Of a stretch of 64,000 nucleotides of DNA, positions 23,733-31,744 are shown piece after piece. The stretch is from Kitasatospora aureofaciens (GTDB lineage Bacteria; Actinomycetota; Actinomycetes; Streptomycetales; Streptomycetaceae). The position numbers were made by a program, and so were the translations under genes. Positions within the stretch are counted from its first letter, which is position 1; the number at the start of each line of letters is the position of its first letter. The notes under the pieces are model-generated. The model was not told the origin of the DNA and made no database searches. It saw only the letters and a program-made list of their open reading frames with translations. The stretch spans positions 620,001 to 684,000 of the forward strand of contig NZ_JPRF03000001.1 in NCBI RefSeq assembly GCF_001188955.3, in the 5' to 3' direction.

Positions 23733-24494
23733 ATGTATGCACCGGAGCGGCAGCAACAGATCCTCCGCCTCGCCCAGGAGCGGGGCAGGGTGGACGTGCC
23801 GACGCTGGCCGAGGACTTCGGCGTCACGCAGGAGACCATCCGGCGTGACCTGAGCGCCTTGGACCGGGCCGGTCTGCTGCACCGGGTGCACGGCGGGGCG
23901 CTTCCCGTCGGCGCGCTGCACCTGGAACCCGGCCTGGCCGAACGGGACTCCACCGCCGCGGCCGAGAAGGAGCGCATCGCCAGGGCCGCCCTGGCCCTGC
24001 TGCCCGGCGAGGGCAGCGTGATCCTGGACGCCGGGACGACCGTCTCCCGGCTGGCCGCCCTGCTGCCCGTCGACTGTGCCCTCACCGTCGTCACCAACGC
24101 CCTCCCGGTCGCGGCCCGGCTGGCCGACCACCCCGCGCTCGCCCTGCACCTCGTCGGCGGGCGGCTGCGCCACCGCACCCAGGCGGCCGTCGACGCCTGG
24201 GCGCTGCGCGACCTGGCCGACATCCACGCGGACGTCGCGGTGGTCGCGACCAACGGCTTCTCCCCGGAGGGCGGCCTGTCGACGCCGGACCTCGCCGAGG
24301 CCGCCGTCAAGCGGGCGATGCTCGCCGGGGCACGCCGAGTGGTTCTGGTGGCCGATTCCTCCAAGTACGGCGCCCGCCATTTCGCCCGGTTCGGCTCGCT
24401 GGACCAGGTCGACGTGCTGGTCACGGACACTGGACTGACCGACGAGCAGACCACCGAGATCGAGAACCACGGACCGGAAGTCATCCGCGCATGA
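23733..24494 (+). CDS. fruR: DeoR/GlpR-family regulator of the fructose operon
   Basis: A 253-residue DeoR-family repressor. The N-terminal helix-turn-helix reads MYAPERQQQILRLAQERG, then VDVPTLAEDFGVTQETIRRD. The C-terminal sugar-phosphate-sensing domain has GSVILDAGTTVSRLA, VVTNALPVA and LVADSSKYG. I chose ATG 23733 because family members start MYAPERQQ; an in-frame ATG at 23712 adds seven residues and no ribosome site decides. The stop overlaps the fruK start (ATGA). The likely effector is fructose 1-phosphate, by analogy with fru-operon DeoR proteins. Confidence 0.88.
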   Translation: MYAPERQQQILRLAQERGRVDVPTLAEDFGVTQETIRRDLSALDRAGLLHRVHGGALPVGALHLEPGLAERDSTAAAEKERIARAALALLPGEGSVILDAGTTVSRLAALLPVDCALTVVTNALPVAARLADHPALALHLVGGRLRHRTQAAVDAWALRDLADIHADVAVVATNGFSPEGGLSTPDLAEAAVKRAMLAGARRVVLVADSSKYGARHFARFGSLDQVDVLVTDTGLTDEQTTEIENHGPEVIRA

Positions 24495-25450
24495 TCGTCA
24501 CCATCACCCCGAACCCCAGTCTCGATCGCACCTACGAGCTGCCGACACTCACCCCGGGCGAGGTCAACCGCGCCGCGCACGATCGGCTCGATCCCGGCGG
24601 CAAGGGCGTCAACGTCTCCCGGGCGCTGACCGCCGCGGGCCACCGCACCACGGCCGTCCTGCCGCTCGGCGGCCTCTCCGGCGGTTTGCTCTCCGATCTG
24701 CTGCGACGCCAGGGCATCGACGTGGCGGCCGTCACCATCGCGGGCGACACCAGGATCAACGTCTCGATCGCCGAGGACGGCGGCGGCCTCACGAAGATCA
24801 ACGCGGTGGGCCCAGAGCTCAGCGCCGCCGAGTCGGCAGCGCTGCTGGCGCTCGTCCGAGACACCCAGCGGATCGGACGGGGCACCGGCAACGACGTCGA
24901 CTGGCTGGCCTGCTGCGGCAGCCTGCCGCGCGGGCTGGCGCCCGAGTGGTACGCCCAGCTCGTGGCCCAGGTGCACTCGGGCGGCGCCCGGATCGCCCTG
25001 GACACCTCCGGCCCCGCGCTGCTCGCCGCGCTCTCGGCCCGTCCCGACGTGGTCAAGCCCAACCGGGAGGAGCTCGCCGAGGCGGTGGGCCGCCAGGTCA
25101 CCACCGTCGGCGACGCCGTGGACGCGGCCGGGGAACTGCGCAAGCGCGGTGCCCAGCAGGTCCTGGCCAGCCTCGGTGCGGACGGGATGCTGCTGATCGC
25201 CGAGGAGGGCAGCTGGTTCGGCAGCGCACCGGTCGCCGTCGTGCGCAGCGACGTGGGAGCGGGCGACGCCTCGCTCGCGGGCTTCCTCGGAGCCGGTGGC
25301 ACCGGCCCCGAGGCACTGGCGGCGGCACTGGCGCACGGCGCCGCCGCCGTGCAACTGCCGGGGAGCGTCATGCCGACCCCGGCCGATCTGGACCCGGCCG
25401 CCGTGGTCGTGACGGCGGACATCCCGCTCGAACGACCGCTCCGCGGTTGA
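24491..25450 (+). CDS. fruK: 1-phosphofructokinase
   Basis: A 319-residue PfkB-family kinase that phosphorylates fructose 1-phosphate to fructose 1,6-bisphosphate. Starts MIVTITPNPSLDRTYEL, the standard FruK opening. GGKGVNVSRAL (near 36) binds substrate, and SDVGAGDASLAGFLG (near 253) holds the anion hole and catalytic Asp; this is a GAGDAS variant of the usual GAGDS. It overlaps fruR by 4 nt and precedes fruA by 106 nt. Confidence 0.94.
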   Translation: MIVTITPNPSLDRTYELPTLTPGEVNRAAHDRLDPGGKGVNVSRALTAAGHRTTAVLPLGGLSGGLLSDLLRRQGIDVAAVTIAGDTRINVSIAEDGGGLTKINAVGPELSAAESAALLALVRDTQRIGRGTGNDVDWLACCGSLPRGLAPEWYAQLVAQVHSGGARIALDTSGPALLAALSARPDVVKPNREELAEAVGRQVTTVGDAVDAAGELRKRGAQQVLASLGADGMLLIAEEGSWFGSAPVAVVRSDVGAGDASLAGFLGAGGTGPEALAAALAHGAAAVQLPGSVMPTPADLDPAAVVVTADIPLERPLRG

Positions 25451-25556
25451 GAACGGCCTCCAGCCGGAGGCAGCACGCCCGACCGTGTGGGACGGAACGG
25501 CGACCATTCCCGGGGGCAAGGGAAGACTGTCAGGCACCAGTTGAAGGACCGACACG

Positions 25557-27566
25557 ATGAGCGACACCAGCGGACTGACCACACCCGCACTCGTTGATCT
25601 CCACCTCGCCCCGACGGACAAGGGCGAAGCCCTCCGCTCCCTCGCCCAGCGGCTGGTCGCCGAGGGCCGGGTGACCGACCTCGACGGCTTCCTCGCCGAC
25701 GTGGCCGCCCGCGAGGCCCAGGCCCCGACCGGGATGGGGGACGGGATCGGCATCCCGCACTGCAGATCGGCACACGTCACCCGGCCGAGCCTGGCCTTCG
25801 GCCGCAGTACCAGGGGCGTGGACTTCGACGCCCCGGACGGACGGCCGGCCGACCTGGTCTTCATGATCGCCGCGCCGGCCGGTGCGGACGACACCCATCT
25901 GCAGATCCTCGCCGCGCTGGCCCGCCGACTGATGGACCCCGCCTTCACCGGTGCCCTCCGCGACGCCGGGAGCCCGGGCGCGGTCGCGGCCCTGATCAAC
26001 GGCGAGGAGGTGCCGGCCGTCGCTCCGGAGGCGGCTCCGGCCCCGTCCCCGGCTCCGGCCCCCGAGGCGGCCGCTCCGCACGGCGAGCTGCGGCTGGTCG
26101 CCGTGACCTCCTGCCCGACCGGCATCGCCCACACCTACATGGCGGCCAAGGCCCTCGAACTGGCCGCCGCCCGGGCGGGTGCGCGGATCGAGGTCGAGAC
26201 CCAGGGGTCGGCCGGGACGACGGTGCTCGCGCCCGAGGTGATCGCGGCCGCCGACGCGGTGATCCTGGCCCATGACGTCGAGGTCCGGGACCGCGCCCGC
26301 TTCGCCGGCAAGCCGACCGTGGACGTGGGGGTGAAGGCCGCCGTCAACCGCGCCGACGACCTGATCGCCCAGGCCGCAGGACTGGTCGCCGAGTACGGCG
26401 GGGGCACACGTCCCACCGGTGCACCGGTTCCCGGTCCGCGCACTCCGGCGGGTGAGCACTGGGCCCAGCGGCTGCGCAAGTACCTGATGACGGGCGTCAG
26501 TTACATGATCCCCTTCGTGGCGGCCGGTGGTCTGCTGATCGCCCTCGCCTTTGCCGTCGGCGGCTACCAGATCGCCTCCGCGCCGTCCGTGCTGGGCCAC
26601 TTCGACTGGACTTCCTCGCACAGCTGGGCGGCGATGCTGTTCCAGACCGGCAAGGCCTCCTTCGGCTTCCTCGTCCCGATCCTCTCCGGGTACATCGCCT
26701 GGGCGATCGCCGACCGGGCGGCACTGGCCGCAGGCATCGCCGGCGGCGCCGTCTCGGTGGCGGTCGGCGCGGGCTTCCTCGGCGGCATCGTGTCAGGTCT
26801 GGCCGCGGGCTTCCTGGTGCTGTGGATGATCCGCTGGAACGTGCCGCGCGCGGTCAGGGGCATCATGCCGGTCGTGGTGATCCCGCTGGTGTCGGTGGCG
26901 GTGGTCGGCTTCCTGATGTTCGTGGTGGTCGGCTCGCCCATCGCCTCGGCGATGAACGGCCTGACCGACTGGCTGAACGGCCTCTCCGGCTCCAACGCGG
27001 TCCTGCTCGGCGCGCTGCTCGGCGCGATGATGGCCTTCGACATGGGCGGTCCGCTGAACAAGGTCGCCTACACCTTCGCGGCCGGTGCGCTCACCACGGC
27101 GGGCACCACTCCGGACGCCGGCAGCCTCAAGGTGATGGCCGCCGTGATGGCCGCCGGCATGACCCCGCCGCTGGGCATGGCCCTGGCCACCGTCGTCCGG
27201 CGCAAGCTGTTCACCGCCGAGGAGCGGGAGAACGGCAAGGCGGCCTGGGTGCTCGGAGCCTCGTTCATCACCGAGGGCGCGATCCCGTTCGCGGCGGCGG
27301 ACCCGCTGCGGGTCATCCCGGCGAGCATCGTCGGCAGCATGACGGCGGGCGGACTGGTGATGGCCTTCGGCTCCACCCTGCGGGCCCCGCACGGCGGGAT
27401 CTGGGTGCTCCCGCTGATCGGCAGCCCGGTCCTGTACCTGCTCGCGGTCGTGGCGGGCACGGTGCTCACCGCGGCGGTGGTCGTCCTGCTCAAGGGGATG
27501 CGGCAGGGGGCCGCCGCGGAGGTTCCGGAATCCCCCGTTGCCGAGAAGGGGCTGGCCGGCGTCTGA
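25557..27566 (+). CDS. fruA: Fructose PTS permease, fused IIA-IIB-IIC
   Basis: A 669-residue fructose-specific Enzyme II importing fructose as fructose 1-phosphate. Domain IIA is about 1-150 with phospho-His68 in GIGIPHCRSAH. An Ala/Pro linker (about 155-175) follows. Domain IIB is about 178-275 with phospho-Cys186 in TSCPTGIAHTYMAA. Domain IIC is about 300-655 with multiple membrane helices and the GGPLNKVAYTFA and EGAIPFAAADP motifs. The start follows an AAGGACC-like site. Fusion order matches streptomycete FruA. Two terminator hairpins follow the stop. Confidence 0.95.
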   Translation: MSDTSGLTTPALVDLHLAPTDKGEALRSLAQRLVAEGRVTDLDGFLADVAAREAQAPTGMGDGIGIPHCRSAHVTRPSLAFGRSTRGVDFDAPDGRPADLVFMIAAPAGADDTHLQILAALARRLMDPAFTGALRDAGSPGAVAALINGEEVPAVAPEAAPAPSPAPAPEAAAPHGELRLVAVTSCPTGIAHTYMAAKALELAAARAGARIEVETQGSAGTTVLAPEVIAAADAVILAHDVEVRDRARFAGKPTVDVGVKAAVNRADDLIAQAAGLVAEYGGGTRPTGAPVPGPRTPAGEHWAQRLRKYLMTGVSYMIPFVAAGGLLIALAFAVGGYQIASAPSVLGHFDWTSSHSWAAMLFQTGKASFGFLVPILSGYIAWAIADRAALAAGIAGGAVSVAVGAGFLGGIVSGLAAGFLVLWMIRWNVPRAVRGIMPVVVIPLVSVAVVGFLMFVVVGSPIASAMNGLTDWLNGLSGSNAVLLGALLGAMMAFDMGGPLNKVAYTFAAGALTTAGTTPDAGSLKVMAAVMAAGMTPPLGMALATVVRRKLFTAEERENGKAAWVLGASFITEGAIPFAAADPLRVIPASIVGSMTAGGLVMAFGSTLRAPHGGIWVLPLIGSPVLYLLAVVAGTVLTAAVVVLLKGMRQGAAAEVPESPVAEKGLAGV

Positions 27567-27590
27567 TCCGACGGGCCGTGCGGTGAGCCC

Positions 27591-27618
27591 TGACCGGGCC
27601 GGTCCGCCGGCCCGGTCA
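27591..27618. terminator. First terminator hairpin after fruA
   Basis: TGACCGGGCC pairs perfectly with GGCCCGGTCA over an 8-nt loop, 25 nt past the fruA stop. Confidence 0.7.
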
Positions 27619-27634
27619 GAGCTCGGCCGGTGCA

Positions 27635-27662
27635 GGGCGCCCGCTCTCACGAGCGGGCGCCC
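27635..27662. terminator. Second terminator hairpin after fruA
   Basis: GGGCGCCCGCTC pairs perfectly with GAGCGGGCGCCC over a 4-nt TCAC loop, followed by a CTCCGTTTCC tract. Confidence 0.8.
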
Positions 27663-27730
27663 GCTCCGTTTCCGGGCCGCGGACCGGCACCCGGTGGGGC
27701 CGACCGCGGACCACCGGTTCCGGCCGGACC

Positions 27731-27771
27731 CCGGCGGGCTGACGGCCGGACCCCGGCCGTCAGCCCGCCGG
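27731..27771. terminator. 19-bp perfect hairpin containing the end of the sigma-partner gene
   Basis: 27731-27749 is exactly complementary to 27753-27771 with a 3-nt loop. The right arm holds the last codons and TGA of the minus-strand membrane protein gene, so the stop codon is inside the stem. It is the third hairpin in 180 bp between converging units. Confidence 0.8.
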
Positions 27772-28548
27772 AGTGAAGCCGCCCCAGACGGTGGCGGGGC
27801 CGCCCGTCGACTGGGCCTCGGCGCGGTAGCCGTCGCCGGTGGCCGCACGCACACCGGTGGCGTGGTTGTACTGACCGGCGAACTGGTGCTCTCCGGGCGG
27901 CACCGTGCGGCCCGGCTTGAGGACCCAGCGGTAGACCAGTGCACCCCCGGCCTCCTGGACGGTGACGGTGAAGTCGTCGGCCGGCAGGGTCCGCCAGTTG
28001 CCGGTGTCCCGCACGCCGCCGGTCTGCGCGACGCGCAGTTCCACGGTGAGCGAGGTGAGCGGCTGGCTGGTCCTGAGGACGAGGTCGCTCTCGCTCCAGT
28101 AGGCGTTGCTGTGTGAGCCGATCGATCCCGCCGACCACAGCGGGCCGTTCTGGGTCCGGGAGCCGGCCGAGGCCGAGGGGGTCGGGTGCGGGCTCGGCGG
28201 CGTGACGGCGGCCGGGGCGGGAGCGGTGGCGGGGGCGGTGGCGGCCGGGGGGGCCGGCCGGGTCGGAGTCGGGGTGACGACGGGGGATGGGGGCGCCGGA
28301 GCGGTCGTGGCTTCCGAGGGCGGCGGGGCCTGGGTGATCCCTGCCATGGCGAGACCACCGGTGGCCAGGATGCCGGCGGCGGCCAGTCCGGCGATCGCGG
28401 CCCGGGGCCAGGACCTCAGGCCCGACCGCGTGCGGTGACGGGGGGCGGGACCGGCTGCGCCGCGCTGCACTCGGGCCAGCATCCTCGCGCGGTCGGGCTG
28501 GTGGGCCCCGGCCGCCTCGCGCAGCTGCCGGGAGATGTGCTCGTTCAC
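27760..28548 (-). CDS. Single-pass membrane protein coupled to an ECF sigma factor
   Basis: A 262-residue protein. A basic cytoplasmic N-terminus (about 1-46, with HISRQLREAAGAHQPDRARM) is followed by one membrane helix (about 47-69). Then come a Pro/Ala/Thr-rich extracytoplasmic stretch (about 72-125) and a compact C-terminal domain (about 130-262) with SESDLVLRTSQPLTSLTVEL and WVLKPGRTVPPGEHQFAGQY. The GTG start overlaps the sigma factor stop (GTGA) and follows AAGGAGGA. The topology and coupling fit a sigma regulator, yet no ZAS or other known anti-sigma motif is visible. The outside domain could sense a wall or carbohydrate ligand (inference). Confidence 0.75.
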   Translation of the reverse strand: MNEHISRQLREAAGAHQPDRARMLARVQRGAAGPAPRHRTRSGLRSWPRAAIAGLAAAGILATGGLAMAGITQAPPPSEATTAPAPPSPVVTPTPTRPAPPAATAPATAPAPAAVTPPSPHPTPSASAGSRTQNGPLWSAGSIGSHSNAYWSESDLVLRTSQPLTSLTVELRVAQTGGVRDTGNWRTLPADDFTVTVQEAGGALVYRWVLKPGRTVPPGEHQFAGQYNHATGVRAATGDGYRAEAQSTGGPATVWGGFTPAG

Positions 28549-29075
28549 CGGTTCCTCCTTCCTGCCGTCAGTTCGCCGACCGCTCGTGCGCCGAGCAGCT
28601 GTTCCAACTCGGCCATCGCCTTCGAGGTCTGGCTCTTCACCGTACCGACCGATATCCCCAGGGCTGCGGCGGTGTCCTTCTCGGAGAGGTCGAAGGCGTG
28701 TCGCATGACCACGCAGGCCCGCTTGCGGAACGGCAGCCTGGCGAGTGCCGCGCGGACGTCCAGCACGGCCGCGACGTCGGGCCCCGAAGTCCTCTCGGGG
28801 CTGCGGGACCAGAACAGCAGGACCCGCCGGCGCTCGCGGACCGCGCTGCGGATCCGCTCCCGGGCCATGTTCGCGACCACCCCGCGCGCATAGGCCACCG
28901 GGTGGTCGGCTGCGCGGAGCCGATCCCAGCGTTGCCACAGGGCGACCAGGGCGTCCGCTGCGAGGTCGTCGGCCGCGTCCGTCTCACCGGTCAGGAGATG
29001 GGCGAGACGGGCGAGTTCGGCGTAGTGGCGTTCGAAGAAGTCGTGGAATTCCGCGGACGCGTCATCGAGGAGCAT
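28545..29075 (-). CDS. ECF sigma factor, SigE-type family
   Basis: A 176-residue group 4 sigma factor. Region 2 is FHDFFERHYAELARLAHLLT with DAADDLAADALVALWQRWDR and YARGVVANMARERIRSAVRE for -10 recognition. Region 4 is LARLPFRKRACVVMRHAFDL with SEKDTAAALGISVGTVKSQT, then SKAMAELEQLL. This layout matches the streptomycete SigE-family sigma-70 group. ATG 29075 is chosen as it begins the conserved part; an upstream in-frame ATG at 29123 would place an operator-like site inside the gene. It is coupled to a membrane protein. A 14-bp arabinose-type site lies just upstream. Confidence 0.9.
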   Translation of the reverse strand: MLLDDASAEFHDFFERHYAELARLAHLLTGETDAADDLAADALVALWQRWDRLRAADHPVAYARGVVANMARERIRSAVRERRRVLLFWSRSPERTSGPDVAAVLDVRAALARLPFRKRACVVMRHAFDLSEKDTAAALGISVGTVKSQTSKAMAELEQLLGARAVGELTAGRRNR

Positions 29076-29101
29076 GTTCCCCGGTCGCCCTCTCCCTGCA
29101 A

Positions 29102-29115
29102 TGTGAGCGTTAACA
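29102..29115. promoter_or_regulatory. Arabinose-type operator upstream of the ECF sigma gene
   Basis: TGTGAGCGTTAACA, identical over all 14 bases to the second araB site (42671-42684). It ends 27 nt before the sigma start. No TTGACR box stands at the usual 7-8 bp distance. Confidence 0.55.
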
Positions 29116-29155
29116 AGAGGCATGAGCCTAGCAGTGCCCTCCTTGGGGGTGGAGT

Positions 29156-29184
29156 GGTGGCCGCCCCCGCCGGGGGCCGTCACC
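29156..29184. terminator. Terminator after the expansin-like gene
   Basis: Imperfect hairpin: GGTGGC with GTCACC, one mismatch, then GCCCCC with GGGGGC, 3-nt loop. It lies 23 nt past the stop on the minus strand. Confidence 0.6.
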
Positions 29185-29206
29185 CGCCGACGGGCGAGCC
29201 GCGCGC

Positions 29207-30220
29207 TCAATGCCGGGCGAACTGGACGCGGGTCGACTGCACGACGTCCGGCCGCAACGCGATTCCGTCGACGGTCAGTTGCTCGCCGTAGATGTCGGTG
29301 ACCCTGATCGGACCGCCGCACCCGCCGCCGTCGGGGGAGAGGAAGTAGTTGTAGTCGGTGCGGGTCAACTGCCGCCAGCCACCGGCGGTCCGGACCTCGA
29401 GCGCCGCCACCGGGTTCCGGTGCCCGATGACCTGGATCCCGCACCACCACTGGCTGGATCCGGTCTTGTACCGGACGGACATGCCGTCCGGCTCGCCGGG
29501 GCTCAACAGAGTCCAGGTGATCGGCAGGCGGCCCACCGAGAGGTCGGCGAGCTTGGCGAAGGCCTCGTGGCTGAGGTCGAGCTGACCAGGAGCACAGGGC
29601 AGCGGGCACTCGTTGACGATCCGCACCGTGACGCTCGCCCCGTTGGCGGTGCGGACCCGCACGTACGCCCCGCACGCCCTGGACGTCTCGTAGTCGGTGT
29701 GGTTCATGGCCGCGATCATGAGATCGCCGGAGGGGCCGAACGAGCAGGCGCCGTTGCCGTCGGCCGCGTCGTACGAGGTCGCCACGCCCTGGTAGCTCGT
29801 CCCGGGCTCGATCCGCCCGGCCTGCGCCGCCGCGGCGGCCGCCGTACGCGCGCTGCCGGCCGCCGAGGGCGACGGCGTCGCGGTGGCGGAGGGCTTCGAG
29901 GCGACGGACGGCTTCGAGGTGGCCGGAGCCGAGGGCGACGCCGTGCCGGTGGACGGCGTCGGCGACGGCGACGGCGCGGTGGGCGACGGCGGCACGGCCG
30001 AGGGCGTGGCACCGTCCGGACCGTCGGCGGTGGTGGGCATGCTCTGCGCGGTGGCTCCGGCGGCCGCGCCGGCGGGCTGCCCGGAACCGGCCCCGCTGAC
30101 TCCGGTGAGCCCGAGTGCCACGCACACCAGCAGCCCGACGGCCACCAGCGCCAACGGACCACCCATGCCCAGCCCTCGCCCGCGCCGCGCCCTCGGGACG
30201 GCGTGCTTCGTTGCCCTCAT
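29207..30220 (-). CDS. Expansin-like (EXLX1/YoaJ family) secreted or membrane-anchored protein
   Basis: A 337-residue protein. It has a basic N-terminus, one hydrophobic segment (GGPLALVAVGLLVCVALGL, about 20-38), a long Ser/Pro/Thr/Ala-rich linker (about 50-130), and two C-terminal domains. The first, about 140-235, is a double-psi barrel with GVATSYDAADGNGACSFGP and LDLSHEAFAKLADLSVG, matching bacterial expansins; the Asp in LDLS corresponds to the key expansin aspartate. The second, about 240-337, is CBM63-like with SSQWWCGIQVIGHRNPV and aromatic residues for cellulose binding. Expansins loosen cellulose networks without hydrolysis. ATG 30220 is chosen since GGA lies at a fitting distance; ATG 30226 is an alternative. 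Confidence 0.85.
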   Translation of the reverse strand: MRATKHAVPRARRGRGLGMGGPLALVAVGLLVCVALGLTGVSGAGSGQPAGAAAGATAQSMPTTADGPDGATPSAVPPSPTAPSPSPTPSTGTASPSAPATSKPSVASKPSATATPSPSAAGSARTAAAAAAQAGRIEPGTSYQGVATSYDAADGNGACSFGPSGDLMIAAMNHTDYETSRACGAYVRVRTANGASVTVRIVNECPLPCAPGQLDLSHEAFAKLADLSVGRLPITWTLLSPGEPDGMSVRYKTGSSQWWCGIQVIGHRNPVAALEVRTAGGWRQLTRTDYNYFLSPDGGGCGGPIRVTDIYGEQLTVDGIALRPDVVQSTRVQFARH

Positions 30221-30451
30221 GCCCATCCAATTCGGTAGATCGAGTCGACCTTGCACCGGTCAGTGGCCGCCGGGGGCGGAAAGGTTGCCGCTCGGGCGCC
30301 GGTTTCTCCGCGGCCTTCCAGGGCCGCCCCCGGGGCGGACGGCGCGGCCCTGCCGTCCGCCCCGGACCGCCAGGGTCAGGACGGGGCGCCGTAGCGGCAG
30401 AAGGTTGCCGTCCACCGGAAGACATCGGGGAACCGCTCCGCGCGGTGGGAA

Positions 30452-30499
30452 CGCGGAAGGGCGGGCGCGGTGCCGCGGCACCACGCCCGCCCTTCCGCG
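30452..30499. terminator. Very long hairpin after the CUT2 permease gene
   Basis: A 16-bp perfect outer stem (CGCGGAAGGGCGGGCG and complement), one mismatch, then a 6-bp inner stem (GGTGCC/GGCACC). It starts 8 nt after the stop of the minus-strand permease gene and is probably the operon terminator. Confidence 0.8.
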
Positions 30500-30506
30500 G
30501 GCCGGA

Positions 30507-31742
30507 TCAGGAACCGGCCCGGCGCTTGTTGTAGACGTCGAAGCCCACGGCCGCGAGCAGCACCAGGCCCTTGATCACCTGCTGGTAGTCGGTGCCGACG
30601 CCGACCAGCGACATGCCGTTGTTCAGGACGCCGAGCACCAGGCCGCCGATGATGGCGCCCAGGACCGTGCCCACGCCGCCGCTCGCGGAGGCGCCGCCGA
30701 TGAACGCGGCGGCGATCGCCTCCAGCTCGAAGTTGATGCCCGCCTGCGGGGTCCCGGCGTTGAGCCGCGCGGCGAAGACGAGCCCGGCCAGCGCCGCGAG
30801 CACGCCCATGTTGGTGAAGGCCAGGAAGACGACCCGCTTGCTCTTCACCCCGGACAGCTTGGCCGCCGCCTCGTTGCCGCCGATGGCGTAGGTGTGCCGA
30901 CCGATGATCGAGTTGCGCATCAGGTAGCCGAAGCCGACCAGCAGGGCACCGAGGATCAGCAGGACGATCGGCACGCCGTGGTAGCTGGCGAGCAGCAGGG
31001 TGAAGACGACCACGGCCGCCGTGATCACCGCGAGCTTGGCCAGGAACAGCCCGAGCGGCAGCACCTCCAGGCCGTACGAGGCGGTCTGCCGCCGACCGCG
31101 CAGCTCCTGGAGGACCGCGACGACCAGCACCGCGAGACCGAGCAGCAGGGTCAGGTTGTGGTAGTCGGTGTGCGGGCCCACCTCGGGGAGGAAGCCGCTG
31201 CTGATGCTCTGGAAGCCCTTGGGGAACGGTGCCACCGACTGGCCCTGCAACAGGATCTGGGTGCCCCCGCGGAACAGCAGCATGCCCGCCAGGGTGACGA
31301 TGAACGACGGGATCCCGAGGTAGGCGATCCAGAAGCCCTGCCAGGCACCGGCGAGGGCGCCGATCACCAGCGCGACCAGCATCGCCACGGGCCACGGCAT
31401 GTGGTGCTCGACCATCATCACCGCGGCGGCGGCTCCGACGAAGGCCGCCAGCGAGCCGACCGAGAGGTCGATGTGCCCGGCGATGATGACGATCATCATC
31501 CCGATCGCCAGGATGAGGATGTAGCCGTTCTGCTGGATCAGGTTGGTGATGTTGAGCGGCTGGAGCAGGATGCCGTCCGTCCAGATCTGGAACAGCAGCA
31601 CGATCAGCGCGAGTGCGACCAGCATGCCGTACTGGCGCACGTTGCCGCGCAGCGCGCGGGCAAGCACGGAGCCGACGGACGGACTCGGGTCGGACTCGGC
31701 GCCGTTCCGGGCGGAGTCCGCGATGATCTCGGTCTGGGCCAT
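30507..31742 (-). CDS. mmsB: Multiple monosaccharide ABC transporter permease (MmsB/GguB type)
   Basis: A 411-residue CUT2-family permease with about 10 membrane helices. AGHIDLSVGSLAAFVGA and the FIGGASASGGVGTVLGA EAA-like loop are typical. The length is well above the ~330 residues of RbsC-type permeases and fits the GguB/MmsB subfamily, which pairs with ChvE-like binding proteins for arabinose, galactose, xylose and glucose. The ATG lies 2 nt past the ATPase stop. It is the last gene of a binding protein, ATPase, permease operon. Confidence 0.9.
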   Translation of the reverse strand: MAQTEIIADSARNGAESDPSPSVGSVLARALRGNVRQYGMLVALALIVLLFQIWTDGILLQPLNITNLIQQNGYILILAIGMMIVIIAGHIDLSVGSLAAFVGAAAAVMMVEHHMPWPVAMLVALVIGALAGAWQGFWIAYLGIPSFIVTLAGMLLFRGGTQILLQGQSVAPFPKGFQSISSGFLPEVGPHTDYHNLTLLLGLAVLVVAVLQELRGRRQTASYGLEVLPLGLFLAKLAVITAAVVVFTLLLASYHGVPIVLLILGALLVGFGYLMRNSIIGRHTYAIGGNEAAAKLSGVKSKRVVFLAFTNMGVLAALAGLVFAARLNAGTPQAGINFELEAIAAAFIGGASASGGVGTVLGAIIGGLVLGVLNNGMSLVGVGTDYQQVIKGLVLLAAVGFDVYNKRRAGS

Positions 31743-31744
31743 AC

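Noticed and set aside
30257..30506. Riboswitch upstream of the expansin-like gene
   Set aside because: The only structured element is the hairpin at 30452-30499, which is better explained as terminator of the permease gene on the same strand.
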